Source: JAOZPE01 sp964601275 (GTDB lineage Bacteria > Krumholzibacteriota > Krumholzibacteriia > JAJRXK01). Taken from it: a stretch of DNA of 64,000 nucleotides. The notes below the pieces were generated by a model. That model was not told the DNA's origin and searched no databases. It was given only the letters and a program-made list of their open reading frames with translations. Of this stretch, positions 25,441 through 33,033 are shown one piece after another. The stretch spans positions 186,001-250,000 of the forward strand of contig CAZRMV010000005.1 of assembly GCA_964601275.1 (NCBI GenBank), written 5' to 3'. The position numbers and the translations under genes were made by a program. Every line of letters begins with the position of its first letter. Within the stretch, counting starts at the first letter, position 1.

Positions 25441-26607
25441 ATGGTGAGATCGTCCCGAAGCCCGAAGACTCGTTTCCTGCACGACCCTCTCCGTCGGATT
25501 CCGGGCGTCCTGGCCCTGGTGGTGGGGATGCTTGCCCTTGTTGTGGCCCAGGGTTTCGCCCAGCCGTCCATCCCCGCCGAGTTCCTGCGTTTCCTCTCCC
25601 CGCCCGGGGAAGGGAACGGGTTGCTCCGCCCCAGTTGTCTGACCGTGGATCGAGCCCACGGCGAGATCCTCATCGGTGATTCCGGCCATCACCGCGTGGT
25701 CATCTTCGATACCGCCGGGGTCTACCGTTTCGAATTCTCCGGCGACGAGCATTTCGGCTTTCCCGTCGATCTCGCGGTCGAACCGGAAGGGACCATCCTG
25801 CTCTTGGGCTCGACGAAGCAAGGCACCCGGCTTCTGCGTTTCGATTTCGATGGCCTCTTCCTCGGGCCGGTCGGAATCGACGCGGACCTCCTGGCCAGCG
25901 TGCGCCACTTCGATCTGGATGAGGAGGGACGCATCTATCTGCTTCTCCAAGACCGAGATCGAAGCGGAATCTCCATCCACCGCAGCGACGGAACCCCGGT
26001 CCGCGGTTTCCCGGTGGTGGGCGAGGAGAGCGAGGATCCGGGAGAGCTGATCTTCGGCGACTTGAAGGTCCGGGGCGGCCGGATCTATCTGCCCGTCTCG
26101 AGCGAGGCGAGGGTCAAGGTCTTCGACAACGAAGGTCGGCTCGTGAAGGTCCTGGGATCGGTGGGATCGACGCCGGGTCATTTCGCGTTTCCCGTCGCGG
26201 TCGATGTCACCACCGACGGAACCATCCTCGTCTTGGACAGGCATCGATTCAATGTCCTCTGCTTCAACAAGTGGGGGAAGTTCCTCGGAGAATTCGGCGG
26301 CCGCGGGCAGAACCCGGGTTGGTTCTATTTCCCCAGCCTGCTGGGCGTCGATGATTCCGATCAGGTCTACATCGGACAGGTCTTCCTGAATCGGGTTCAG
26401 GCCTGTGCGATTCCAGAGGTCATCCGACCCTCGACTTCCCGCAATGCTTCATCGGGGGCTTCCGCTTCCGGCTCATCACACGAGGCCCTGGGTCTCGACG
26501 GTGTCGACACCAAAGCCTTGGCGGGAAGGACGAGTGCGGAGACAGCGGCGAATTCCGCCGCAGCACGACGGGGCGCGGACGATTTCACGTCCACGACCGG
26601 TTACTAG
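25441..26607 (+). CDS. Secreted NHL-repeat beta-propeller protein
   Basis: A 388-residue exported protein (signal about 20-40, ending VVAQGFAQ). At least five NHL/beta-propeller blades follow, for example LTVDRAHGEILIGDSGHHRVVIF, seen in part, then FGFPVDLAVEPEGTILLLG, FGDLKVRGGRIYLPVSS and FAFPVAVDVTTDGTILVLDR. The last 60 residues are a Ser/Ala-rich tail without blade features. NHL proteins are recurrent neighbours of filament-forming cytochrome genes in Geobacter as I remember it; a role in binding or polymerising the cytochrome that follows 34 bases downstream is inferred. The start has only a weak ribosome site. Confidence 0.85.
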   Translation: MVRSSRSPKTRFLHDPLRRIPGVLALVVGMLALVVAQGFAQPSIPAEFLRFLSPPGEGNGLLRPSCLTVDRAHGEILIGDSGHHRVVIFDTAGVYRFEFSGDEHFGFPVDLAVEPEGTILLLGSTKQGTRLLRFDFDGLFLGPVGIDADLLASVRHFDLDEEGRIYLLLQDRDRSGISIHRSDGTPVRGFPVVGEESEDPGELIFGDLKVRGGRIYLPVSSEARVKVFDNEGRLVKVLGSVGSTPGHFAFPVAVDVTTDGTILVLDRHRFNVLCFNKWGKFLGEFGGRGQNPGWFYFPSLLGVDDSDQVYIGQVFLNRVQACAIPEVIRPSTSRNASSGASASGSSHEALGLDGVDTKALAGRTSAETAANSAAARRGADDFTSTTGY

Positions 26608-26641
26608 CAAGCCTTCGCTCATAGCTACGGAGGTGGAAGCA

Positions 26642-27715
26642 ATGAAGAAGGCGTTCCTGCTGGCTCTGGGGATCTGTTTCGTCGCAGCCCCGGCGTTGGC
26701 ATTCCACGATCATGGTGTGGCCCATTGCAACGCTTGCCATACCATGCACAACAGCCAGGATGGAGTACTGGTCGATCCGGACGCTCCCAATGGCAACCCC
26801 TGGCTCCTGAAGGACGGAACACCCAGCGACCTCTGTCTCGACTGCCACGCCACTCATCTCGGCGCGGTGTTTGCCAACGACGTCCTGGATCCGGCTCCTC
26901 TCAAGGGCGGGGGAAACTTCATCTTCCTTCTGGAAGACAATCTCAACGATGGGCACGGTGGCGGTGACGTCGACAGCACGGGGGCGTGGGTCAACGCCAT
27001 TCCGGGCGATGCGGCGGGTCACAACCTGAACGCCCCGGGACACGGACTGGCTCCCGATGCCACCCTGACGACGTCGCCGGGAGGGAACTTCCCGGCCGCG
27101 CAGTTGGGGTGCACGAGCTGCCATGATCCCCACGGCAACCAGGACTTCCGGATGCTCTACGGTGCGGGACGGGAGGTGCAGGACGGGTTGACGACCTTTA
27201 CGAACCCTGCTCCCACCGCCGACGGTCTCAGCCTCTTCTTCGGCTCGGAGTCGAACACGAACCACACCGCCTATCAGGGCGGGATGAGCGCTTGGTGCGG
27301 GAATTGCCACGGTGATTTCCACGCCAACGGCACGAAGCTCATCCATCCCAGCGGTGTGGCCATCGGAGCGGGCATTGCCAACACCTACAACCTCTACAAC
27401 GGTACCGCGGATCAGCAGGGTGGCACCCAGGCCACCGCGTATCTGGCCGAGGTTCCGTTCGAGGATCCGTTGAACACGGTCAGCTCCACCACGGGTCCGA
27501 CGAGCACGAGCCAGGTTTCGTGCATCACCTGCCATCGGGCGCACGCCAGCAGCGGCCCCGATTCAGGACGTTGGGATTTCAACGTGACCTTCTTGTCCGA
27601 GGACGGGGTCAATTCCGGTTCGTACGCGATTCCCGATCCGTATGGCGATGTGAATCAGCGTTCGCTGTGCAACAAGTGCCATAACAAGGATGAGTTCGAC
27701 GCGAATCCGAACTAG
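26642..27715 (+). CDS. omcS: OmcS-like extracellular hexaheme c-type cytochrome (putative nanowire subunit)
   Basis: A 357-residue protein with signal peptide ending PALA-F21. Six heme sites start at C29, C65, C157, C219, C294 and C343. Motif order and flanks follow OmcS of Geobacter sulfurreducens, the subunit of a polymeric extracellular nanowire: mature N terminus FHxxGVAxCxxCHTMHNS, then GHN, TTLTT-PGGxxPAxQLxCxSCHDPHG, GMSxWCxNCHxDxH, HP-G with GTQAxAYL, CxxCHRAHAS and C-terminal LCNKCHxKD. Additional His residues for bis-His ligation are present (for example H36, H132, H301). OmcS itself is longer, about 430 residues; loops are shortened here. GGAGG nine bases before the ATG. A strong terminator-like hairpin follows. 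Confidence 0.92.
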   Translation: MKKAFLLALGICFVAAPALAFHDHGVAHCNACHTMHNSQDGVLVDPDAPNGNPWLLKDGTPSDLCLDCHATHLGAVFANDVLDPAPLKGGGNFIFLLEDNLNDGHGGGDVDSTGAWVNAIPGDAAGHNLNAPGHGLAPDATLTTSPGGNFPAAQLGCTSCHDPHGNQDFRMLYGAGREVQDGLTTFTNPAPTADGLSLFFGSESNTNHTAYQGGMSAWCGNCHGDFHANGTKLIHPSGVAIGAGIANTYNLYNGTADQQGGTQATAYLAEVPFEDPLNTVSSTTGPTSTSQVSCITCHRAHASSGPDSGRWDFNVTFLSEDGVNSGSYAIPDPYGDVNQRSLCNKCHNKDEFDANPN

Positions 27716-27761
27716 CGGGTTTACGGTCTGGTCAAAGCCTGACGTATCCTGCATTCTGGAA

Positions 27762-27788
27762 ACGCCCGGGCCTGCTGGGCCCGGGCGT
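27762..27788 (+). terminator. Hairpin directly after the OmcS-like gene
   Basis: ACGCCCGGGCC, loop TGCTG, GGCCCGGGCGT: an uninterrupted 11-base stem followed by CTTCC. The weak T-tract suggests partial termination or 3'-end protection, which would leave the cytochrome mRNA more abundant than the downstream conduit genes. Confidence 0.75.
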
Positions 27789-27811
27789 CTTCCGATTCGG
27801 GAGGTCCAATC

Positions 27812-29188
27812 GTGCGCGTCGCAAGCTTGTGGCTCTGCCTGATGCTCCTTTCGAGCATGGCCGGACAACCGGTTCTTGCCGCCCCGGATGAGGGCCGGCT
27901 GGTTCTCTATCTCGTGCGGCAGGACGGTGGTTCGGCCGGCGTCGAGCTGCAGCTTGCTGGTTTCACCCTGGTGGGTTCCTCCTCGAAGTTCGAGATCCCT
28001 CTGGAAACAACCACCTGGCGGAGTGACGCGTCGACCCCGGCGGTTTCCCGGATTGCCGAGATCGAAGTCCCGGCCGGATCCTATCTCGGGTTCCACCCGC
28101 GATTCTCGTCGGTGACCGCACCCATCGGGGTGGCCCCGGTGCACCCGACTCCTCCCGACAGCCTCGTCCTGCCCGCCTCGGTGGGGATCGACGAGGGTCA
28201 GACCTCGTTGTGGGTGATCGACTGGACTCCCCGGGCGGTCGAGAACCACGATCAACCCTACGATCCCGGCTTGAGCGCCCGGCAGCCCTCCCTGCCCCCT
28301 CCGGGAGGAGCCATCCTGGTCAGCAACGAAGAGTCCGGTTCGGTGACCCTCCTCGACCGCCAGAACCTGCTTCCCCGCGGAGAGATCGGCGTGGGGGCGG
28401 GTGCCCGGGGAATGGCCTGGTCCCGGATCCGGCAGCGTCTCTACGTGGCCCTCGCCTCCGAAGGCGCGGTGGCGGTGATCGACCTGGTGACGCATCGCCG
28501 TGAGCAGAAGGCGGTCCTTTCCGCCGGGGACGAACCCAGCCGGCTGTGGATGGATGAGGAAGGCTCCCGTCTCTTCGTCCTGAACGTGGGCTCGAGTTCG
28601 GTTTCCATCCTGGATGCGGGTTTTCTGCAGGAGGTCGATCGGTTCCTGGTCGAACCCGAGCCGGTGGCGTTCGCTTACGATCGTCTGCGGGAGCAGGTCT
28701 ATGTCAGCAGTCGCACGCGGGACGCGGTGATCGTCTACGATCTCGGCGGAGACCACCCCGCCAGGCGCTGGACCGTCGATGGGGGCGCCGGGGAGCTGCT
28801 TCTCTCGCCCGAGCTGGACCGGTTGTTCGTCGCCAGCGTCCGGCAACGGAAGATCCTGGTGCTGGACACCGCAAACGGTGCTGTCGTCACCAAGATCGAT
28901 CTGTGTTCGTCGGCGAAGGGCTTGGCTTTGGCCCCCCTGGGCCTGGAGGTGGTCGCCTCGGCGGCTCGTTGCCGGCGGATCTCGTTTGTGATCGTGGATG
29001 GAGGCATGGAGACCGAACAGGTCCGTCTGCCTTTTTCGCCCGGACTGATGACGGTCGATCCATCCTCCTCGCGGATCTTCGCGGTGATGTCCGAGGGAAA
29101 CGGTCTCGCCGTCGTATCGACCCAGTCCCGGGAATTGGTGGATTGGGTCCCGGTGGGACGCAGACCCTACGCGGTGTTGACGCCATGA
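27812..29188 (+). CDS. Exported YncE/YVTN-type beta-propeller protein
   Basis: A 458-residue exported protein (signal ending VLAA). Residues about 25-150 form a separate beta-rich domain; from about 165 there is a seven-bladed propeller with blades such as GGAILVSNEESGSVTLLDR, RLYVALASEGAVAVIDL, RLFVLNVGSSSVSILDA and RIFAVMSEGNGLAVVST. Cys pairs are seen at LCSSAKG and ARCRR. GTG start with GGGAGG. It overlaps the porin gene (ATGA), so the two are translationally coupled; a surface cap or assembly role for the conduit is inferred. Confidence 0.85.
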   Translation: MRVASLWLCLMLLSSMAGQPVLAAPDEGRLVLYLVRQDGGSAGVELQLAGFTLVGSSSKFEIPLETTTWRSDASTPAVSRIAEIEVPAGSYLGFHPRFSSVTAPIGVAPVHPTPPDSLVLPASVGIDEGQTSLWVIDWTPRAVENHDQPYDPGLSARQPSLPPPGGAILVSNEESGSVTLLDRQNLLPRGEIGVGAGARGMAWSRIRQRLYVALASEGAVAVIDLVTHRREQKAVLSAGDEPSRLWMDEEGSRLFVLNVGSSSVSILDAGFLQEVDRFLVEPEPVAFAYDRLREQVYVSSRTRDAVIVYDLGGDHPARRWTVDGGAGELLLSPELDRLFVASVRQRKILVLDTANGAVVTKIDLCSSAKGLALAPLGLEVVASAARCRRISFVIVDGGMETEQVRLPFSPGLMTVDPSSSRIFAVMSEGNGLAVVSTQSRELVDWVPVGRRPYAVLTP

Positions 29189-31284
29189 AGCGACCTGCAG
29201 GGAACCGGATCCCTCGGATTCTTCTCGCGATCACCATGGCCTGGTGGATCGTCTCGGCAGGGGGCACGGCCGAAGCGCGGTTCCTGCCCTGGCTGCATGG
29301 ATACGCGAACGTGACCTTGGTCCAGAACCGCGCCGAACTCCTGGGCCGGCAGGATACGGTCCGACAGAACTACAACGTGTACACCGAGCTGCCGATCGCG
29401 CGGTACATGAGATTGCGGCTTGCCTACCGGTTCTTCAAGTTCGACCTGGCCCAGGAACTGGCGGTCAATGTCTTCACCGAGGAGCGCCAGCCCAGTCTCG
29501 ATTTCACCTGGACCCACCCCGTTTTCCGGTTCACCACCACGGCGCGCCGCCGGGTTTCCAGGGGAGGCGCGATCCAATCGAATCTGACCAACGACGATTT
29601 GAATCTCGCGTTCAGCACCCGCAATCAGAGGCTGCCGGTGCTGAGAGCCCGCTACGATTGGCAGAGCATCAAGGACAACCTGGACACCGAGTTCCGGGAT
29701 GTCCGCGATCGGCGCTTGCTCCTGGGCGCAGACTGGGATCTTCGGAAGAACAGCCTCCATTACACCTTCAGTCATCGGGAGACCGAAAACGTCATCACCG
29801 ATCTGAATTCAACCAACGACGACCACCTGGTGCGTTGGCTCGGCTACGAGGAACTGGAAAACGGCCGCACCCAGGTCTCCGCCAACTACAATTTCACCTA
29901 TTCGACCTCCCGCAATGAGGTTCGCACCGGCGGCCGGGTCTTCCAGGCGGTCCCCCTCAGGGCCGGTCTGTACGCGGAAGACCCCAATCCCATCCAGGGG
30001 ACGCTGGATGAGGTGCCATCCCTCATCGACGGCGACCGCCAGACGCCCACCAGCCCGCCCATCGACATCGGAGGCGCGATCCTGGCGCAGAACATCGGGG
30101 CCGACCTGGGCACGCCGCGGCCGGTGGTGGCGGTGTACATCTACGTGGATCGGGCCTCGGGCCTGGGGCCGGTCTGGACTGTCTACACCTCGGACGACAA
30201 CTTCAACTGGCAGGAGATCACCGGCAGCGTCATCACCCGATTCAGCCTGCCGCTCCAGCGATATGAACTCGAGTTCACCACGGTGAGCGGCCGCTTCATC
30301 AAGGTTGTGAAAGACGGTCTGGCGCCGGTCGTGCCGCTTCAGGTCACCGAGATCGAGGTCTTCGAGGAACTCCAGCAGAAGGGGGAGGTCACCAGCATCA
30401 ATCGAACACACCTCCTGGATCTGCGGGTCGACCGCACGATGACCGAGAGAATCTCGCTCGGTGGCGACATGAGCTATCAGAAGGAAGTGGGAGAGTCGAC
30501 TCTCGGGAACCGCGATCTCTTCAACTACACCCTGAGGGCGGGATACAAGAGCTCGGATGTCATTCGCCACAGCCTCCAATGGACCCAGTCCATCCAGAAC
30601 TTCACGGAAGGACGCGAGAGCCTGCGGGACGATTTCGCCGGTTACGCTTTCGTCTGGCGTCCGTTGCCGAATCTCCGTTCTTCGGTGTCCGGCAATGCTC
30701 GAAACACCTACGAGGGCGGAACCCGCACCCAGCGTATCTACGGGGTTCTGGCCGATGCAAACGGATCCCTCTTTCCGGCCCTGGATCTCGGGGTGGAGGG
30801 TGGATACAATTCAACCGCGAACTACCTGAGCGACATCTTGACCGACATCTGGAGACTGGGTGCTTCGTTCAACGGCAAGATCACGGGCTTCTTCCGGCTG
30901 AATGCGTCCTGGGCCTGGCAGGACATCCTCGAGAAGCCCGCAGACCGCCGTCGATACCGGATCGTCTACACCTTCGGTTTCGATCTGCGGCCGACCCAGT
31001 CGATCTTCGCGCGTGGCAACATCAATTCCATTCGCGACGTCAATGAGAGCCTCCGCCAGGATTATCTGCTGGGCTGGAACCTGACCCCGAAGATCTCGGC
31101 CATCGTCCAGGCATATCTCAATCGAGGATCAGCGGCCTATCGAAGCGAGAGATACAGTGTGAATCTGACCTACAAGTTGGGCCGACGCGGCAATCTGTAT
31201 GTGCGCTATACGCGGATCGATTTCCATGAAGTCGGCGGAAGGGACAATTGGGCCCTGGAGGAAGGAATCCGTTTCAGTCTGTGA
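29185..31284 (+). CDS. Outer-membrane beta-barrel porin with inserted discoidin-like domain
   Basis: A 699-residue exported protein (signal ending AEA). Alternating amphipathic strands with aromatic girdle residues run from about 30 to 255 and again from about 410 to the C terminus, which ends in the barrel signature GIRFSL (terminal aromatic at -2). Between them, about 255-405, lies a soluble beta-sandwich with VVAVYIYVDRASGLGPVWTV and YTSDDNFNWQEI ... FIKVVKDG, as in F5/8 type C (discoidin) domains. Size and position match the barrel of a porin-cytochrome conduit; the inserted domain could bind the filament or a surface glycan. This is inference. Confidence 0.85.
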   Translation: MKRPAGNRIPRILLAITMAWWIVSAGGTAEARFLPWLHGYANVTLVQNRAELLGRQDTVRQNYNVYTELPIARYMRLRLAYRFFKFDLAQELAVNVFTEERQPSLDFTWTHPVFRFTTTARRRVSRGGAIQSNLTNDDLNLAFSTRNQRLPVLRARYDWQSIKDNLDTEFRDVRDRRLLLGADWDLRKNSLHYTFSHRETENVITDLNSTNDDHLVRWLGYEELENGRTQVSANYNFTYSTSRNEVRTGGRVFQAVPLRAGLYAEDPNPIQGTLDEVPSLIDGDRQTPTSPPIDIGGAILAQNIGADLGTPRPVVAVYIYVDRASGLGPVWTVYTSDDNFNWQEITGSVITRFSLPLQRYELEFTTVSGRFIKVVKDGLAPVVPLQVTEIEVFEELQQKGEVTSINRTHLLDLRVDRTMTERISLGGDMSYQKEVGESTLGNRDLFNYTLRAGYKSSDVIRHSLQWTQSIQNFTEGRESLRDDFAGYAFVWRPLPNLRSSVSGNARNTYEGGTRTQRIYGVLADANGSLFPALDLGVEGGYNSTANYLSDILTDIWRLGASFNGKITGFFRLNASWAWQDILEKPADRRRYRIVYTFGFDLRPTQSIFARGNINSIRDVNESLRQDYLLGWNLTPKISAIVQAYLNRGSAAYRSERYSVNLTYKLGRRGNLYVRYTRIDFHEVGGRDNWALEEGIRFSL

Positions 31285-31308
31285 AACGATGATCGGAAGG
31301 AACCTGAT

Positions 31309-31872
31309 ATGAGATGGTCATTCTTGCTCGCGATCCCGGTGCTCCTGTTGGGGGCGTGTGGTGGGGTGGGCTCGACGGTGTTCATCCACCCGGACTACGA
31401 TTTCGGCTATGTCGAGCGGGTGGCGGTCATTCCCTTCGAGAACCTTACCTCCGATCGGGGGGCGGGGGCTCAGATCAGCCGCTACTTTCTCGCGGAACTC
31501 CTGTCGACCAAGGCCTTCGAGGTGGTCGAACCGGGTGAAGTCCACCGCGTCATGCAGGCGATGAATCTGCAGCGGGGGGATGAACTCTCCACGGAAGAGA
31601 TCGTCGAGATCGGAAAGAAGCTGAATGTCCAGGGCCTGTTTCTCGGGTCGGTGGCTTCTTCGGCCTCGGCGCACAGCGGGGGAACCACCGTGACCACCGT
31701 CACGATCGTGACCCGCCTGGTGGAAACCGAGGCCGGCACGACGATATGGTCGGCCACCACCAGTGCCGACAACCGCGGATTCTGGTCGAGCCTGTTGGGA
31801 ACCCCTCAAGCGTCTCCGGCCGCGGTGGCCCAGAAGTGTGTGAAGAAGAGCGTATCCACCCTGGTGAAGTAG
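31309..31872 (+). CDS. CsgG/GNA1162-like lipoprotein
   Basis: A 187-residue lipoprotein with lipobox LLGAC (Cys 17). The core fold is that of the periplasmic domain of CsgG and related FlgO/GNA1162 proteins: VAVIPFENLTSDRGAGAQIS, the helix YFLAELLSTKAFEVVEP, then KKLNVQGLFLGSV and a beta pair VTTVTIVTRLVETEAGTTIW. It is shorter than CsgG, so it probably lacks the complete membrane barrel. Outer-membrane assembly or secretion of the cytochrome filament is a possible role. Confidence 0.75.
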   Translation: MRWSFLLAIPVLLLGACGGVGSTVFIHPDYDFGYVERVAVIPFENLTSDRGAGAQISRYFLAELLSTKAFEVVEPGEVHRVMQAMNLQRGDELSTEEIVEIGKKLNVQGLFLGSVASSASAHSGGTTVTTVTIVTRLVETEAGTTIWSATTSADNRGFWSSLLGTPQASPAAVAQKCVKKSVSTLVK

Positions 31873-31881
31873 GATCGTGAC

Positions 31882-33033
31882 GTGACCGTTCTGTTCCGCA
31901 TCTCTTCCGTGCCCGCAGTTGGACCGACTCGAAGGATCATCTCGATCCTCTGGTTGTCCATCGCGGTGTCGATGGGAGTCCTGGTGTCTCGGCCGGCCGC
32001 GGCCGGGGCGGGGACCCCGCGGGATACGGCGGCGGCGGATCTGGCGGCCGCGGCGCCCGAGTCCACCATGCTGGTCATTCTTCCCCTCGCCAACCGCACC
32101 GGAAGACTCCGGGCGTTGGAGATCGGTCAGCGCTTCATTTCGGCCGCACTCGATTCGATGCGGATGCCGTACCTCGATTCCGGGGAGGCCCGCCCGCTTC
32201 TGCGGGAGTACCGGATCCGGGCGATCGGGCAGATCGACCGCAGGGGCGCCCATTTGATCCGGGAAAAACTGGGCGCCCGGTGGCTTCTCCTGGGCTCGAT
32301 CGATGTGTTCCGGGAGTCCCAGCCCCCCGAATACGGCCTGTCCCTGCGCCTGGTGGATCCGGTGACCCTCTTGGTGCTCGCGGCGACAAGCGTGGGCCAT
32401 TCCGGGCGCGACTACGAGGGTCTGTTCGGGCAAGGCGAGCGGCAGGATGTCGTCCGGGTGGCCCGCGAGACCGTCCGGGAGGCAGTCCTTGGACTCTGGG
32501 AGGGATTGTCGCAAAGCGTGGTCCGGGACGTGCGACCGACATCTCTTCCCAGGATCTGTATCGTTCCCTTCGATGGGACCGAGAAAAGCTGGCGTGATGG
32601 CCAGACGGTCAGCGACCTGATGCTGACCAGCCTGGTGCAAGCGGGATACCCTTGCCTGGAACCCGGAGTGGTCCGGCGGGCACTGCTGGGTCAAGGCTAT
32701 GCATTCAAGGGGGAAGTCGACGGCCCATCGCTGGACCACCTGGCCCGGGAGGATTCCGTTGTCTACCTGATCACCGGAACGGCCGAGCTCTTTGAGCCGG
32801 CCCGGGGGGAATCGCGAGCCGCGGTCCCGCGGGTCTCGCTCTCCGCACGGATCCTGGATGCGCGACGGGGGAGACTCCTCGACGCGTGGTTCGACGAGAG
32901 GACCGGCAAGAACGGTGAGACCTTGTTCGAACGAGGCCGTACCTATTCGTTGATCGGGCTCACCCTGAAGAGCCTGAGGGGTTTCGTGGAACGAATCGAG
33001 AAAGTGAGACGGGATGTTGCGGAAGAATCGTGA
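31882..33033 (+). CDS. Exported protein with two tandem FlgO/CsgG-like domains
   Basis: A 383-residue protein with a signal sequence (about 20-40) and two related domains. The first (about 60-215) has MLVILPLANRTGRLRALEIG and GARWLLLGSIDVF. The second (about 220-360) has ICIVPFDGTEKSWRDGQTVS and VVYLITGTAELF. Both show the 'PF-N/G-T' strand and the 'LxG' strand seen in the preceding lipoprotein, so the locus carries three copies of this fold. The start codon is GTG; the end overlaps the chaperone gene by 20 bases. Confidence 0.7.
   Translation: MTVLFRISSVPAVGPTRRIISILWLSIAVSMGVLVSRPAAAGAGTPRDTAAADLAAAAPESTMLVILPLANRTGRLRALEIGQRFISAALDSMRMPYLDSGEARPLLREYRIRAIGQIDRRGAHLIREKLGARWLLLGSIDVFRESQPPEYGLSLRLVDPVTLLVLAATSVGHSGRDYEGLFGQGERQDVVRVARETVREAVLGLWEGLSQSVVRDVRPTSLPRICIVPFDGTEKSWRDGQTVSDLMLTSLVQAGYPCLEPGVVRRALLGQGYAFKGEVDGPSLDHLAREDSVVYLITGTAELFEPARGESRAAVPRVSLSARILDARRGRLLDAWFDERTGKNGETLFERGRTYSLIGLTLKSLRGFVERIEKVRRDVAEES

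Noticed and set aside
25055..26641. GEMM cyclic-dinucleotide riboswitch before the OmcS-like gene
   Set aside because: Neither the promoter region nor the 34-base gap before the cytochrome gene contains the conserved GEMM core.
31309..31872. True CsgG curli secretion channel
   Set aside because: The protein is too short for the complete barrel and no curli subunit or CsgE/F genes were seen; kept as CsgG-like.
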